Assembly (NCBI GenBank): GCA_001509335.1
Contig: LGGY01000214.1
Coordinates: 1-6,858 of the forward strand
Length of the DNA: 6,858 nucleotides
Direction of reading: 5' to 3'
Source: Fidelibacterota bacterium 46_43
Lineage (GTDB): Bacteria > Fidelibacterota > Fidelibacteria > Fidelibacterales > Fidelibacteraceae
A model generated the notes under the pieces. That model made no database searches, was not told the origin of the DNA, and was given only the letters and a program-made list of their open reading frames with translations. The number at the start of each line of letters is the position of its first letter. The stretch's first letter is position 1. Positions 1 through 5,981 of this stretch are shown piece by piece. The position numbers and the translations under genes were made by a program.

Positions 1-1
1 C

Positions 2-340
2 CTTGATACCTATGATTGTGACTGGTGGGTTAAAGTTGACGAGAATGTGGCCGGTGTTCCCGAAGTATTTGAACTTCGTCAGAACTATCCGAACCCCTTC
101 AACCCGTCAACGACTATCGAGTTCACCATTCCTGAACGTGCCGATGTTACAATGACCATCTACAACGTGCTTGGACAGGCTGTCCGTACCTTCAATGCTG
201 GTTCACAGAATGTCGGTACATATCGCATTGTGTGGGATGGTACCAATGACTTCGGTATGACCGTTTCTACCGGTGTATATTTCTACACTGTCAGAGCCGG
301 TGAACATACTGCCACGAAAAAGATGGTTTACATGAAATAA
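2..340 (+). CDS. C-terminal end of a secreted protein with T9SS type A sorting domain (5' end outside window)
   Basis: The open frame runs in from the left edge (reading LDTYDCDWWVKVDEN...) and ends at TAA 338-340, so the GTG at 47 is internal and the true start lies outside. The visible 112 residues hold a C-terminal sorting domain: the signature QNYPNPFNPST, then a beta-rich segment with IYNVLGQ, a WDGTND turn, TGVYFYTV, and the basic end KKMVYMK. In this family the domain follows the cargo, is recognised by the type IX secretion system at the outer membrane, and is usually removed after export. The cargo domain is not visible, so its function cannot be stated. Codon choice is strongly biased (seven of eight Gly are GGT; three of five Arg are CGT), unlike the downstream genes, which suggests high expression. 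A strong terminator follows 20 bases after the stop. Confidence 0.9.
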   Translation, partial: LDTYDCDWWVKVDENVAGVPEVFELRQNYPNPFNPSTTIEFTIPERADVTMTIYNVLGQAVRTFNAGSQNVGTYRIVWDGTNDFGMTVSTGVYFYTVRAGEHTATKKMVYMK

Positions 341-360
341 GGTAAACGATCCTGATTATA

Positions 361-391
361 AAAAAACCCCGGTTCTCCGGGGTTTTTTTTT
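361..391 (+). terminator. Intrinsic (Rho-independent) terminator
   Basis: The stem is CCCCGG (367-372) pairing perfectly with CCGGGG (377-382) around a TTCT loop, followed by nine T (383-391). A run of six A (361-366) precedes the stem and can extend it by pairing with the T tract, so it could also act on the other strand. It lies 20 bases after the stop of the T9SS-tailed gene and should separate that gene from the one starting at 476. Confidence 0.93.
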
Positions 392-464
392 GCCTAAAAA
401 GGGTACAAAGATGCTTTTAAAGACAACATTTCTTAAACTCATTACATCTGATACCCAGAATAAT

Positions 465-472
465 GAGGTGAT
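465..472 (+). promoter_or_regulatory. Strong ribosome binding site (GAGGTGAT)
   Basis: GAGGTGAT is a full match to the core anti-Shine-Dalgarno complement and fixes the ATG at 476 as the start. It is the strongest such site in the window; the aminotransferase at 4671 and the large minus-strand gene have none. No convincing promoter could be recognised between the terminator and this site. Confidence 0.85.
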
Positions 473-475
473 ACG

Positions 476-1597
476 ATGAAAAAGCTTATGAAAGGATTGA
501 TGCTTGTCAGTGTTTTCCTTGGTACAACGTCCTTGTATGCCCTGGAAATACGAACCGGAGCCAAAATTATTCATACTTATGATGTGGATGGAGATTATGC
601 CATTTTTGCCGGAGATGTGGAAGTGAACAGCGATATTTACGGAAATCTTTATCTCCTGGGAGGAAATGTCCGCTTTCACGGGAGTACCGATAATGATCTC
701 TATATTGCCGGCGGTAATATTGTAGTGAATGGTACCGTGGAGGATAATGCGTATATTGCCGGTGGCAATATCCGTTTGACCGGACGTTATTACAATGATG
801 TAAATCTGGCAGGTGGTGAAATTGTTCTCGATTCTGCATCTTACATACGTGGTGATGTGGCCATTGCTGGCGATGATATCACCCTTGCAGGACACATTCA
901 GGGAGACGTGGAAATACATGGGAATAAGCTTTACCTGAATGGACATGTGGACGGTAACCTGGAAACATATGTGGAAGAGTATCAGGTGTCTGAAATGGCT
1001 TTGGTAACGGGTGTTATCAGTCATCAGGAACCCAGGGGAAACCGGTATCACTGGAAACCCCGGGGACTATATGATATTCATGTCCCTCGGATCCGGATGT
1101 GCCCCTTCTTTGCAGGCTTTAATTTTTTTCTATTCAGCCTGATTTGTGCTGCCCTCTGGTATTATCTGTTCCCTGTATCCTTTAAAGGAAGTGGAGCACT
1201 TATAAAATATGAACCGGTGAAAATGGGGTTGTGGGGACTCTTATGCCTGATTCTGATTCCGTTACTGGGAATTTTTTCCATGATTTTTGTTGTGTCAATT
1301 CCCTTCTCTATTTTTTTTCTTCTTTTTTTTGGTGTGACCATCTTCCTGGGGCAATTTCCTCTGGCTGTATGGATGGGAACTTTAATTACAAAAAATATCC
1401 CGGGATTTCAAAAAGGGATGCTCCCGGCAGCTACCGGACTTATGGTGCTTCATCTGCTTATTAAAATACCTCTGTTGACCTTCCTCTTTTTTGTAATCTG
1501 GCTTTTTGTGGGCTTTGGAAGTATCTGGTATTGGATTCTTAAAAGACAAAAGGCTCTTAAGATCACAGCCCCCGTAGATCCCGAATCAGCTACTTGA
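476..1597 (+). CDS. Exported bactofilin-like beta-helix protein with C-terminal polytopic membrane domain
   Basis: The protein has 373 residues. Residues 1-22 form a signal peptide (KK, hydrophobic core, likely cut after SLYA). Residues about 40-162 are short repeats of 17 residues of the type NDLYIAGGNIVVNGTVE, in which hydrophobic strands alternate with G/N/D turns. This is the pattern of the bactofilin (polymer-forming, DUF583-like) right-handed beta-helix. A polar, Arg-rich linker (about 165-208) leads to four or five hydrophobic segments (about 213-233, 251-275, 276-303, 316-335 and 332-353) and a short polar tail. The helix should sit outside the cytoplasmic membrane, anchored by the membrane part; classical bactofilins are cytoplasmic and lack both a signal peptide and these segments. 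Proteins with this arrangement are known as uncharacterised 'polymer-forming' membrane proteins. A role in envelope scaffolding is inference. The start is fixed by a strong RBS, and the stop overlaps the convergent gene by 8 bases. Confidence 0.85.
   Translation: MKKLMKGLMLVSVFLGTTSLYALEIRTGAKIIHTYDVDGDYAIFAGDVEVNSDIYGNLYLLGGNVRFHGSTDNDLYIAGGNIVVNGTVEDNAYIAGGNIRLTGRYYNDVNLAGGEIVLDSASYIRGDVAIAGDDITLAGHIQGDVEIHGNKLYLNGHVDGNLETYVEEYQVSEMALVTGVISHQEPRGNRYHWKPRGLYDIHVPRIRMCPFFAGFNFFLFSLICAALWYYLFPVSFKGSGALIKYEPVKMGLWGLLCLILIPLLGIFSMIFVVSIPFSIFFLLFFGVTIFLGQFPLAVWMGTLITKNIPGFQKGMLPAATGLMVLHLLIKIPLLTFLFFVIWLFVGFGSIWYWILKRQKALKITAPVDPESAT
641..961 (+). repeat. Tandem 51-base coding repeat (17-residue beta-helix rungs)
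   Basis: The six units begin at residues 56, 73, 90, 107, 126 and 143. All are 17 residues except the fourth, which is 19. Each reads roughly G/N-D/N-x-hydrophobic-x-hydrophobic-A/L-G-G-N-I/V-x-hydrophobic-x-G. Units two and three also match at DNA level around TATATTGCCGG, which suggests origin by duplication. This is protein-structural repetition inside one gene, not a mobile or CRISPR repeat. Confidence 0.85.
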
Positions 1598-4541
1598 TAT
1601 ACAACCCTTTTTGCTGCAACACCCTGTTGCCAATTCTTAAAGTAAAGATATACACACCGGCCGGTAAAGGAACACCGGCCTGTGTGATATCCCACTTAAT
1701 ACTGTGTGTGCCGGCAGCAAATACACCGTGATGTATAATTTCTATCCGCTGACCGATGATGTTATAAATGCTGATGGTGACCTCTTCTGACTGTCCCAGG
1801 GTGAATTTTAAATGGACAATATTCTTGAATGGATTCGGCTGTACCGGATGAAATTCATGCCTTCGTCCGTTTCTGCCCTCCTGATCCGCTGCTTCTAAAA
1901 GTCCCACAATAAAATACCGGCTTTCAAAATTTGAATTACTTCCCCATACAATATGTCCGTCCTTATCTTCTGCCGATACTTTCCAAAAATATTTTGTATT
2001 ATCTTCCAAATCATAATCATCAAACTCATATTCTGTGTCTTTGATGTTCCTGATGATATATGTATCTTCGTAAAAAGTACTATCGGGCGAAATATACAAT
2101 GTATAGGTGATTTCATCATTCAGATCCGGATCCAGACAAGCTGTCCATTTAAACTTTGGATTCACCTTCACGGTGTCCTGACCGGCTTTGGGTCGAAGCA
2201 GATAAAAGGGGAGAGGTATATCTGCATACATATCCACACCGAAAGGAATTTCTCTCGTCCATTGACCTGTCAAACGATCTTCACTTCGCAATCTAAGCTG
2301 ATACTTGCCCCACGTGTTTTCCGGAAAAGAGAGACTGGAATCGCTGAACTGTGATTGAAAAGGGAGTGAAGTGAATAAAAGAGTGTCCTCTGACGCTGGA
2401 AAAATAAACCGGATATCCATAAAAAGCTCAGTCTGCTCTTCCGGAGGATCGGGTGACCGAACAGAACCAAAATGAAATACCGGATTTGGCTGTGTGATAA
2501 TACTGTCTGCCTGAATTGAAAAATCATCAGGGTTCAGCACTGGTAATTCTGTCTTATTGTTGATCCAGAAATACACAGGATCACTCCATTCACTAAAAGC
2601 AGATTTTGCGTCAAAACTCCGAATTTTCAATTCATATCGGCCGTTTTCACGGAATGGATAATCAGGAGCAAGGTATGATTCTCCCGGTTTTGTCAGAATA
2701 TACTCAAGTGTGTTATTATCAACATCACGGATATTCAATTGATAACGGGTTGTGCTTGTATCTCCATCCGGGTCCGGATCATCCGAGGCCTTCCAGTGGA
2801 ATACAGGCTGTGTGGTATGTATGTTGCTCCTGTGACGGGGAAAATAAATCTCAGACACCGGTTCAGGTGGATTATTTCTTTTGTTTAGGATAAATGTTCT
2901 TGTCTGGGACATCTCCGATCGCAACTGTTTTTTATCAACAGCCTGAACCCTGAAAAAATATTTTTGATTGTCCTGCAAACGATGCCAGATTGACAAATAG
3001 TTTAACTGGACGATCAGGGTTTCAGGATTTGAAGTGTAAAAAGGTGTTTGAGCAGGATCCCATCGGTTGAAACCAGTTAAAAGATGTGCATGGGCCGGCA
3101 GGCGGGATTCAGAAAGAACTTCCGTCAGGATATCTTTCCGAAACAGGGAATCCCGGGAAATCATAAGAATGTATTTCAGTGTGTCTAGCGGATCGTGATC
3201 CTCACTGATACGCCATGCTAGTCTGCCGGATGGTAAAAGGATCTGATGATCCGGCGGATGAACGATATGAGGGGGAATATGAGGTGCTTCTTCGATACAA
3301 TTCAATGTGATTTTTCCCCGTATGCTCTGTTTTGAAAAATGTCCCGCGGCATCTTCCGCTTTGATAAAATAAGTGTAAGTTCTGTTTTCTTTTAAAGAGT
3401 CAACTGGAACTATATGATGGGCAGCTTTTTCCTGAAAGTGATATCGTTGATGATCCTCTTCAGACCGGTACCAGATATGATAAGAGATAGAATCTTTATC
3501 GGAGAAATCATCATCGTCTGCTTCTGGCCACCGGAGAAGGTAAGATTCATGGGTTACCAGATGATGTGTTTCCTCCGGGAGGTTCTGAGATGTCCAATAT
3601 GGGGCAGTGTTTTTAAAATTGATATAAAAGGATCCGAATGTGGACCATGAGCTGAATCCTCCCCATGAATCTTCTGCACGTACCCGCCAGAAAATCCGGA
3701 TATCATCAGAAAAATGGGATTTTAATGAGTCGTGAAGTGAATAGTATGAAGTAGGTATAGTCAATTCAAAAGCCTGGGAAAAAACCGGAGTTGTATCCAA
3801 CTGAACAGAATAGGACACCGGATCCCCGTCTGCATCGTGGGCTTTCTCCCATTGGAGCCTGTCACCCGGAGATAATTCGGTCACTTTAAAAGGTTTTAAA
3901 CCTGTTGGTGTAACAGGTGCTCTGTTTTTTCCTGTATCGTAAACAAATGTTTGAGGGGGTATGCCTTCCCGGAGCACGCCCTCTAAATCCTCGGCAAATA
4001 TCCGGATGCGGTAGGTTTTATGGTTTATCAAATAGGGTGTGATATCTGTTGAGTGTTCCTGAAGATCGGTATTTTCCGGAATGTGGAGGATTTCATGCTG
4101 TATGGATGAGTCTTGAGTATCTTCAGCAAAGATAATATACCGCAATAATGTATCCAAAGGATCAGGATCTGTCGCACTTGTCCACCGTAAAGGTGTCCCC
4201 GGCTTTAACGTATCCGGCATATTCCGGATAAAAAATTCTCCGGGCGGACTGTTTAAATGATCCAGGGTAAAAGATACCGGTGCAGACCACAGGATGGAGG
4301 TATCCGGTTTTGCCAGACAGCCGATGAATAGATAATAAGTTTTATTATCCGCCAATCCCCCGCGCAACATGAAATCCCGCTCGTTGCCCGGTAGGATGCG
4401 CTGTAAATGGATGATTTCCCCGAAAGGATCCTGGCTGATCCGGATATACTGCTGATAAATCCCAAAACTGTCAGGATATGCCCAGACCAGCTTGTATGGA
4501 AGATACGAAATGATACTGCTAGCTTCTTGATCCATGTCCAC
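1590..4541 (-). CDS. Large multi-module fibronectin-III-like protein with T9SS type A sorting domain, N-terminal signal missing
   Basis: The protein has 983 residues from GTG 4541; ATG 4535 is an alternative start two codons in. About eight FN3-like beta-sandwich modules follow one another, at about 12-94, 98-201, 208-309, 313-414, 420-553 (enlarged), 558-661, 666-770 and 775-878. Modules 2-8 share an acidic turn near their start (DPDPLD 125-130, DADGDP 236-241, DHDPLD 448-453, DPDPDGD 588-594, LDPDLND 803-809) and often end in YxhRhxAxD plus a WS pair. Residues about 896-983 form the sorting domain (QPNPF, IYNIIGQ, PAGVYIFTLRI, ending KGLYIK). In this family such proteins are exported and attached to or released from the cell surface, probably for adhesion or binding; no catalytic domain is visible. 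The frame opens only four codons before 4541 (TAA 4554-4556). There is no hydrophobic signal peptide and no clear RBS, so the 5' end may be damaged. The stop overlaps the convergent bactofilin-like gene by 8 bases. Confidence 0.85.
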   Translation of the reverse strand: MDMDQEASSIISYLPYKLVWAYPDSFGIYQQYIRISQDPFGEIIHLQRILPGNERDFMLRGGLADNKTYYLFIGCLAKPDTSILWSAPVSFTLDHLNSPPGEFFIRNMPDTLKPGTPLRWTSATDPDPLDTLLRYIIFAEDTQDSSIQHEILHIPENTDLQEHSTDITPYLINHKTYRIRIFAEDLEGVLREGIPPQTFVYDTGKNRAPVTPTGLKPFKVTELSPGDRLQWEKAHDADGDPVSYSVQLDTTPVFSQAFELTIPTSYYSLHDSLKSHFSDDIRIFWRVRAEDSWGGFSSWSTFGSFYINFKNTAPYWTSQNLPEETHHLVTHESYLLRWPEADDDDFSDKDSISYHIWYRSEEDHQRYHFQEKAAHHIVPVDSLKENRTYTYFIKAEDAAGHFSKQSIRGKITLNCIEEAPHIPPHIVHPPDHQILLPSGRLAWRISEDHDPLDTLKYILMISRDSLFRKDILTEVLSESRLPAHAHLLTGFNRWDPAQTPFYTSNPETLIVQLNYLSIWHRLQDNQKYFFRVQAVDKKQLRSEMSQTRTFILNKRNNPPEPVSEIYFPRHRSNIHTTQPVFHWKASDDPDPDGDTSTTRYQLNIRDVDNNTLEYILTKPGESYLAPDYPFRENGRYELKIRSFDAKSAFSEWSDPVYFWINNKTELPVLNPDDFSIQADSIITQPNPVFHFGSVRSPDPPEEQTELFMDIRFIFPASEDTLLFTSLPFQSQFSDSSLSFPENTWGKYQLRLRSEDRLTGQWTREIPFGVDMYADIPLPFYLLRPKAGQDTVKVNPKFKWTACLDPDLNDEITYTLYISPDSTFYEDTYIIRNIKDTEYEFDDYDLEDNTKYFWKVSAEDKDGHIVWGSNSNFESRYFIVGLLEAADQEGRNGRRHEFHPVQPNPFKNIVHLKFTLGQSEEVTISIYNIIGQRIEIIHHGVFAAGTHSIKWDITQAGVPLPAGVYIFTLRIGNRVLQQKGLYIK
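1653..1686. repeat. GC-rich inverted repeat near the convergent gene junction
   Basis: CACAC-C-GGCCGGT (1653-1665) pairs with ACCGGCC-T-GTGTG (1674-1686), giving 12 of 13 base pairs around an 8-base loop. It lies inside the sorting-domain end of the minus-strand gene, where it encodes AGVPLPAGV, 56 bases after the stop of the plus-strand gene. No clean T tract follows on either strand, so it is not a canonical terminator. It may simply reflect the repeated codons for the Ala/Pro-x-Gly-Val turn, but it could slow polymerase where the two transcripts meet. Confidence 0.4.
1908..4508 (-). repeat. Array of about eight FN3-like modules, about 100 residues each
   Basis: The modules are diverged at sequence level, so this is an old protein-domain array rather than a recent DNA duplication. 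The shared skeleton is a W/F strand, an acidic D-P-D/D-A-D turn, L-x-Y, a run of strands, then a Y-x-h-R/K-h-x-A-E-D strand and a linker with paired prolines or asparagines (NRAPV, NTAPY, NNPPE). The first module lacks the acidic turn. Module 5 carries an insertion of about 30 residues (about 480-515). Confidence 0.75.
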
Positions 4542-4670
4542 ATGAATTAAAATTTAAGCGCTTCCCTTTTGAATTAAAAGTTGAAACAAATCAATATCAT
4601 TTTCATGTCAGGCATTTGGCAGTAAATAAAATGTTTCGTCAGGTCTTTGATCTGTGCCTAAATTTGCATC
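4542..4670. other. Divergent intergenic spacer between the FN3/T9SS gene and the aminotransferase gene
   Basis: This AT-rich stretch of 129 bases must hold the promoters for both flanking genes. Visible items are a TAAATTTG box at 4659-4666, an 8-base palindrome AAGCGCTT at 4556-4563, and a direct repeat GAATTAAAA at 4544-4552 and 4571-4579 (27 bases apart). On the minus strand a ten-codon reading frame starts at ATG 4606 (MKMILICFNF, stop 4574-4576), with a signal-peptide-like composition. No hairpin with a T tract was seen. Confidence 0.6.
4659..4666 (+). promoter_or_regulatory. Possible Bacteroidetes-type -7 promoter element (TAAATTTG)
   Basis: TAAATTTG fits exactly the TAnnTTTG -7 element known from Bacteroidetes primary sigma-factor promoters. 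It ends four bases before the ATG at 4671, so transcription would begin at or next to the start codon and yield a leaderless message; the lack of any Shine-Dalgarno sequence there agrees with this. No good TTG/TTTG -33 element lies 17-23 bases upstream (the nearest match is TTTCG at 4634-4638), so the call is weak. Confidence 0.3.
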
Positions 4671-5819
4671 ATGAAAAGACTGGTAGAAGAATCGGGGACG
4701 TTGGCTGTTTTTCATCAGATGAACAAACTCCGTGCTATGGGGAAGGATATTGTCAATCTATGCGTAGGTGAACCGGATCTTCCCCCGGCTCAGGATATTG
4801 AAACGGCAGCCGTTCAGGCCATTCAATCACATCACCTCCGGTACACTCCCTCTGAAGGAATTCCCGAACTGAGGGAAGCCATAGCCCATGTGATACAGGA
4901 TGAAGGTTGGAGGGCAGACGAAAACAGAAATCTTATCATAACTGCCGGAGCAAAACCGGCTCTGTTCACAACTCTGTTAGCTCTGGTAAAGAAAACCGAT
5001 GAAGTGCTTGTCCCTGTACCATATTATCCCTCCTATACCCCGATGATCCGATTTGCCTGTGCAAAACCGGTCTATATCCCGGGTAATCCCCAAAATGGAT
5101 ACAAAACCGGTCCTCAGGAGCTGAAAGCTTATCTCACGCACCACAGTCGTTTTTTTATTTTAAATTCTCCGGTTAATCCCACAGGAAGCGTGTATTCTCC
5201 CGATGAACTTCAGGAATTACTGAAATTTTTACAGAAAAACCACATTGTGTGCATTCTGGATGATGTGTACCGGCACTTTATCTATGATGAAACCATCAAA
5301 GAAGATATATCCCGGATTCTGAAACCCTTTCAACGGTCCATCATCCTCGTACGCAGTCTGAGTAAGGAATTTGCCATGACCGGCTGGCGTATAGGCTATG
5401 CTGTGGCTGAAGAGTCGTTGATAACACCCATGAAAACCGTTCAGGGGCACATTATCGGCAATGCCCAGACCGCCTCCCAACTTGCGGCTTTGAAAGCGCT
5501 TCAAAAACCGGGAAAATATGCGTTACCCCTTCATGTTTTCAACTCTAGGCGGAATGATGTGATGGAGGCCTTACATCATGTAGATCATCTCTCCATCATT
5601 TATCCTGCCGGGGCTTTTTATGTCTTTGCCGATATTCGAAGAATCCATCCTAAAAAAAACGATGTGATGGTGTGTTCCGAACTGATGGAAAAATCCGGAG
5701 TGGCCGTGACTCCCGGTAGTGCATTTGGACTTAAGGGTTTTATCAGAATATCATACGCAGATGGAAGCCGACTCCATGAAGGATTGGATCGCCTTGTCAA
5801 AGGCCTTTCATCACGATAA
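4671..5819 (+). CDS. Class I PLP-dependent aminotransferase, aspartate-aminotransferase type
   Basis: The protein has 382 residues, a normal length for fold-type I aminotransferases. Visible landmarks are VGEPD (32-36), TPSEGIPELREAI (59-71), the phosphate-binding TAGAKPALF (91-99), the ring-stacking region PYYPSY (117-122), NSPVNPTG (165-172, cofactor-contacting Asn169), DDVY (197-200, with Asp197 and Tyr200 holding the pyridine ring), SLSKEFAMTGWRIGY (229-243, with Lys232 forming the Schiff base and Arg240 binding the phosphate) and FIRISYA (357-363, with Arg359 binding the substrate alpha-carboxylate). It moves an amino group between an amino acid and a 2-oxoacid in the cytoplasm. Aspartate/2-oxoglutarate is the likeliest pair, but related enzymes use aromatic amino acids or alanine, so the substrate is inference. 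The start is secure because TAA 4659-4661 lies in frame just upstream. There is no RBS. The stop region overlaps the mutY remnant frame by 9 bases. Confidence 0.93.
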   Translation: MKRLVEESGTLAVFHQMNKLRAMGKDIVNLCVGEPDLPPAQDIETAAVQAIQSHHLRYTPSEGIPELREAIAHVIQDEGWRADENRNLIITAGAKPALFTTLLALVKKTDEVLVPVPYYPSYTPMIRFACAKPVYIPGNPQNGYKTGPQELKAYLTHHSRFFILNSPVNPTGSVYSPDELQELLKFLQKNHIVCILDDVYRHFIYDETIKEDISRILKPFQRSIILVRSLSKEFAMTGWRIGYAVAEESLITPMKTVQGHIIGNAQTASQLAALKALQKPGKYALPLHVFNSRRNDVMEALHHVDHLSIIYPAGAFYVFADIRRIHPKKNDVMVCSELMEKSGVAVTPGSAFGLKGFIRISYADGSRLHEGLDRLVKGLSSR

Positions 5820-5981
5820 GAGTCCGGCAATTTTCATGGCTTTAATATGTACCTTTGGCCGGGGATAGGATTTCAGTTCTCTGGGATGTACCCATCGAAA
5901 GTCATCCCAGTAATCATTCCACCAGTCACTGTGTAATGTGGCATCAAACAACTCAAAGATGACTTTAAAATGGGAATAGGA
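5811..5981 (-). pseudogene. mutY: Frame-shifted remnant of the MutY C-terminal (8-oxoG recognition) domain
   Basis: Past the mutY stop (5965-5967), the frame one base ahead stays open to TGA 5811-5813. It encodes 56 residues beginning SYSHFKVIFELFDATL and containing RWVHPRELKSYPRPK and KAMKIAGLLS. This order (Ser-His motif, hydrophobic strand, W-V-x-x-x-E-L, short Pro-containing turn, K-I/V near the end) is that of the last third of the MutY C-terminal domain, whose F-S-H loop reads the 8-oxoguanine. No start codon or RBS precedes it, and the frame is closed by TAG near 6040. It overlaps the frame end of mutY and, by 9 bases, the aminotransferase gene. The middle of the domain, roughly 60 residues, is absent from both frames. 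It is called a remnant rather than a gene; expression by +1 frameshift is possible but unproven. Confidence 0.7.

Noticed and set aside
567..839. 90-codon minus-strand frame rich in His, Tyr and Arg
   Set aside because: Antisense shadow of the same repeat, with biased composition caused by the GG-rich sense codons.
641..961. Regular 51-base periodicity that might suggest a CRISPR or satellite array
   Set aside because: Units are diverged at DNA level, in frame, without spacers, and explained by the beta-helix protein repeat.
356..1051. 231-codon minus-strand frame opposite the bactofilin-like gene
   Set aside because: It is the antisense shadow of the Gly/Asn/Ile-rich repeat, runs through the terminator hairpin, has no RBS, and shows no domain-like pattern.
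1953..2354. 133-codon plus-strand frame
   Set aside because: Lies wholly opposite the well-supported FN3 modules; no RBS and no recognisable motif.
4253..4543. 96-codon minus-strand frame starting MWTWIKKLAVSF
   Set aside because: Not a gene of its own: beyond the first 12 residues it reads the FN3 gene out of frame. Its start is kept only as a hint in the finding on the damaged 5' end.
4574..4606. Ten-codon minus-strand frame MKMILICFNF
   Set aside because: Too short and without an RBS; used only as circumstantial evidence for a broken signal peptide region.
4616..4644. TTGGCA as a sigma-70 -35 box for the aminotransferase gene
   Set aside because: It resembles TTGACA, but nothing like a -10 box lies 16-18 bases downstream.
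5811..5981. The remnant frame as an independent small gene
   Set aside because: No start codon or RBS after the TAG near 6040, and its content matches the end of a MutY domain, so a separate gene is unlikely.
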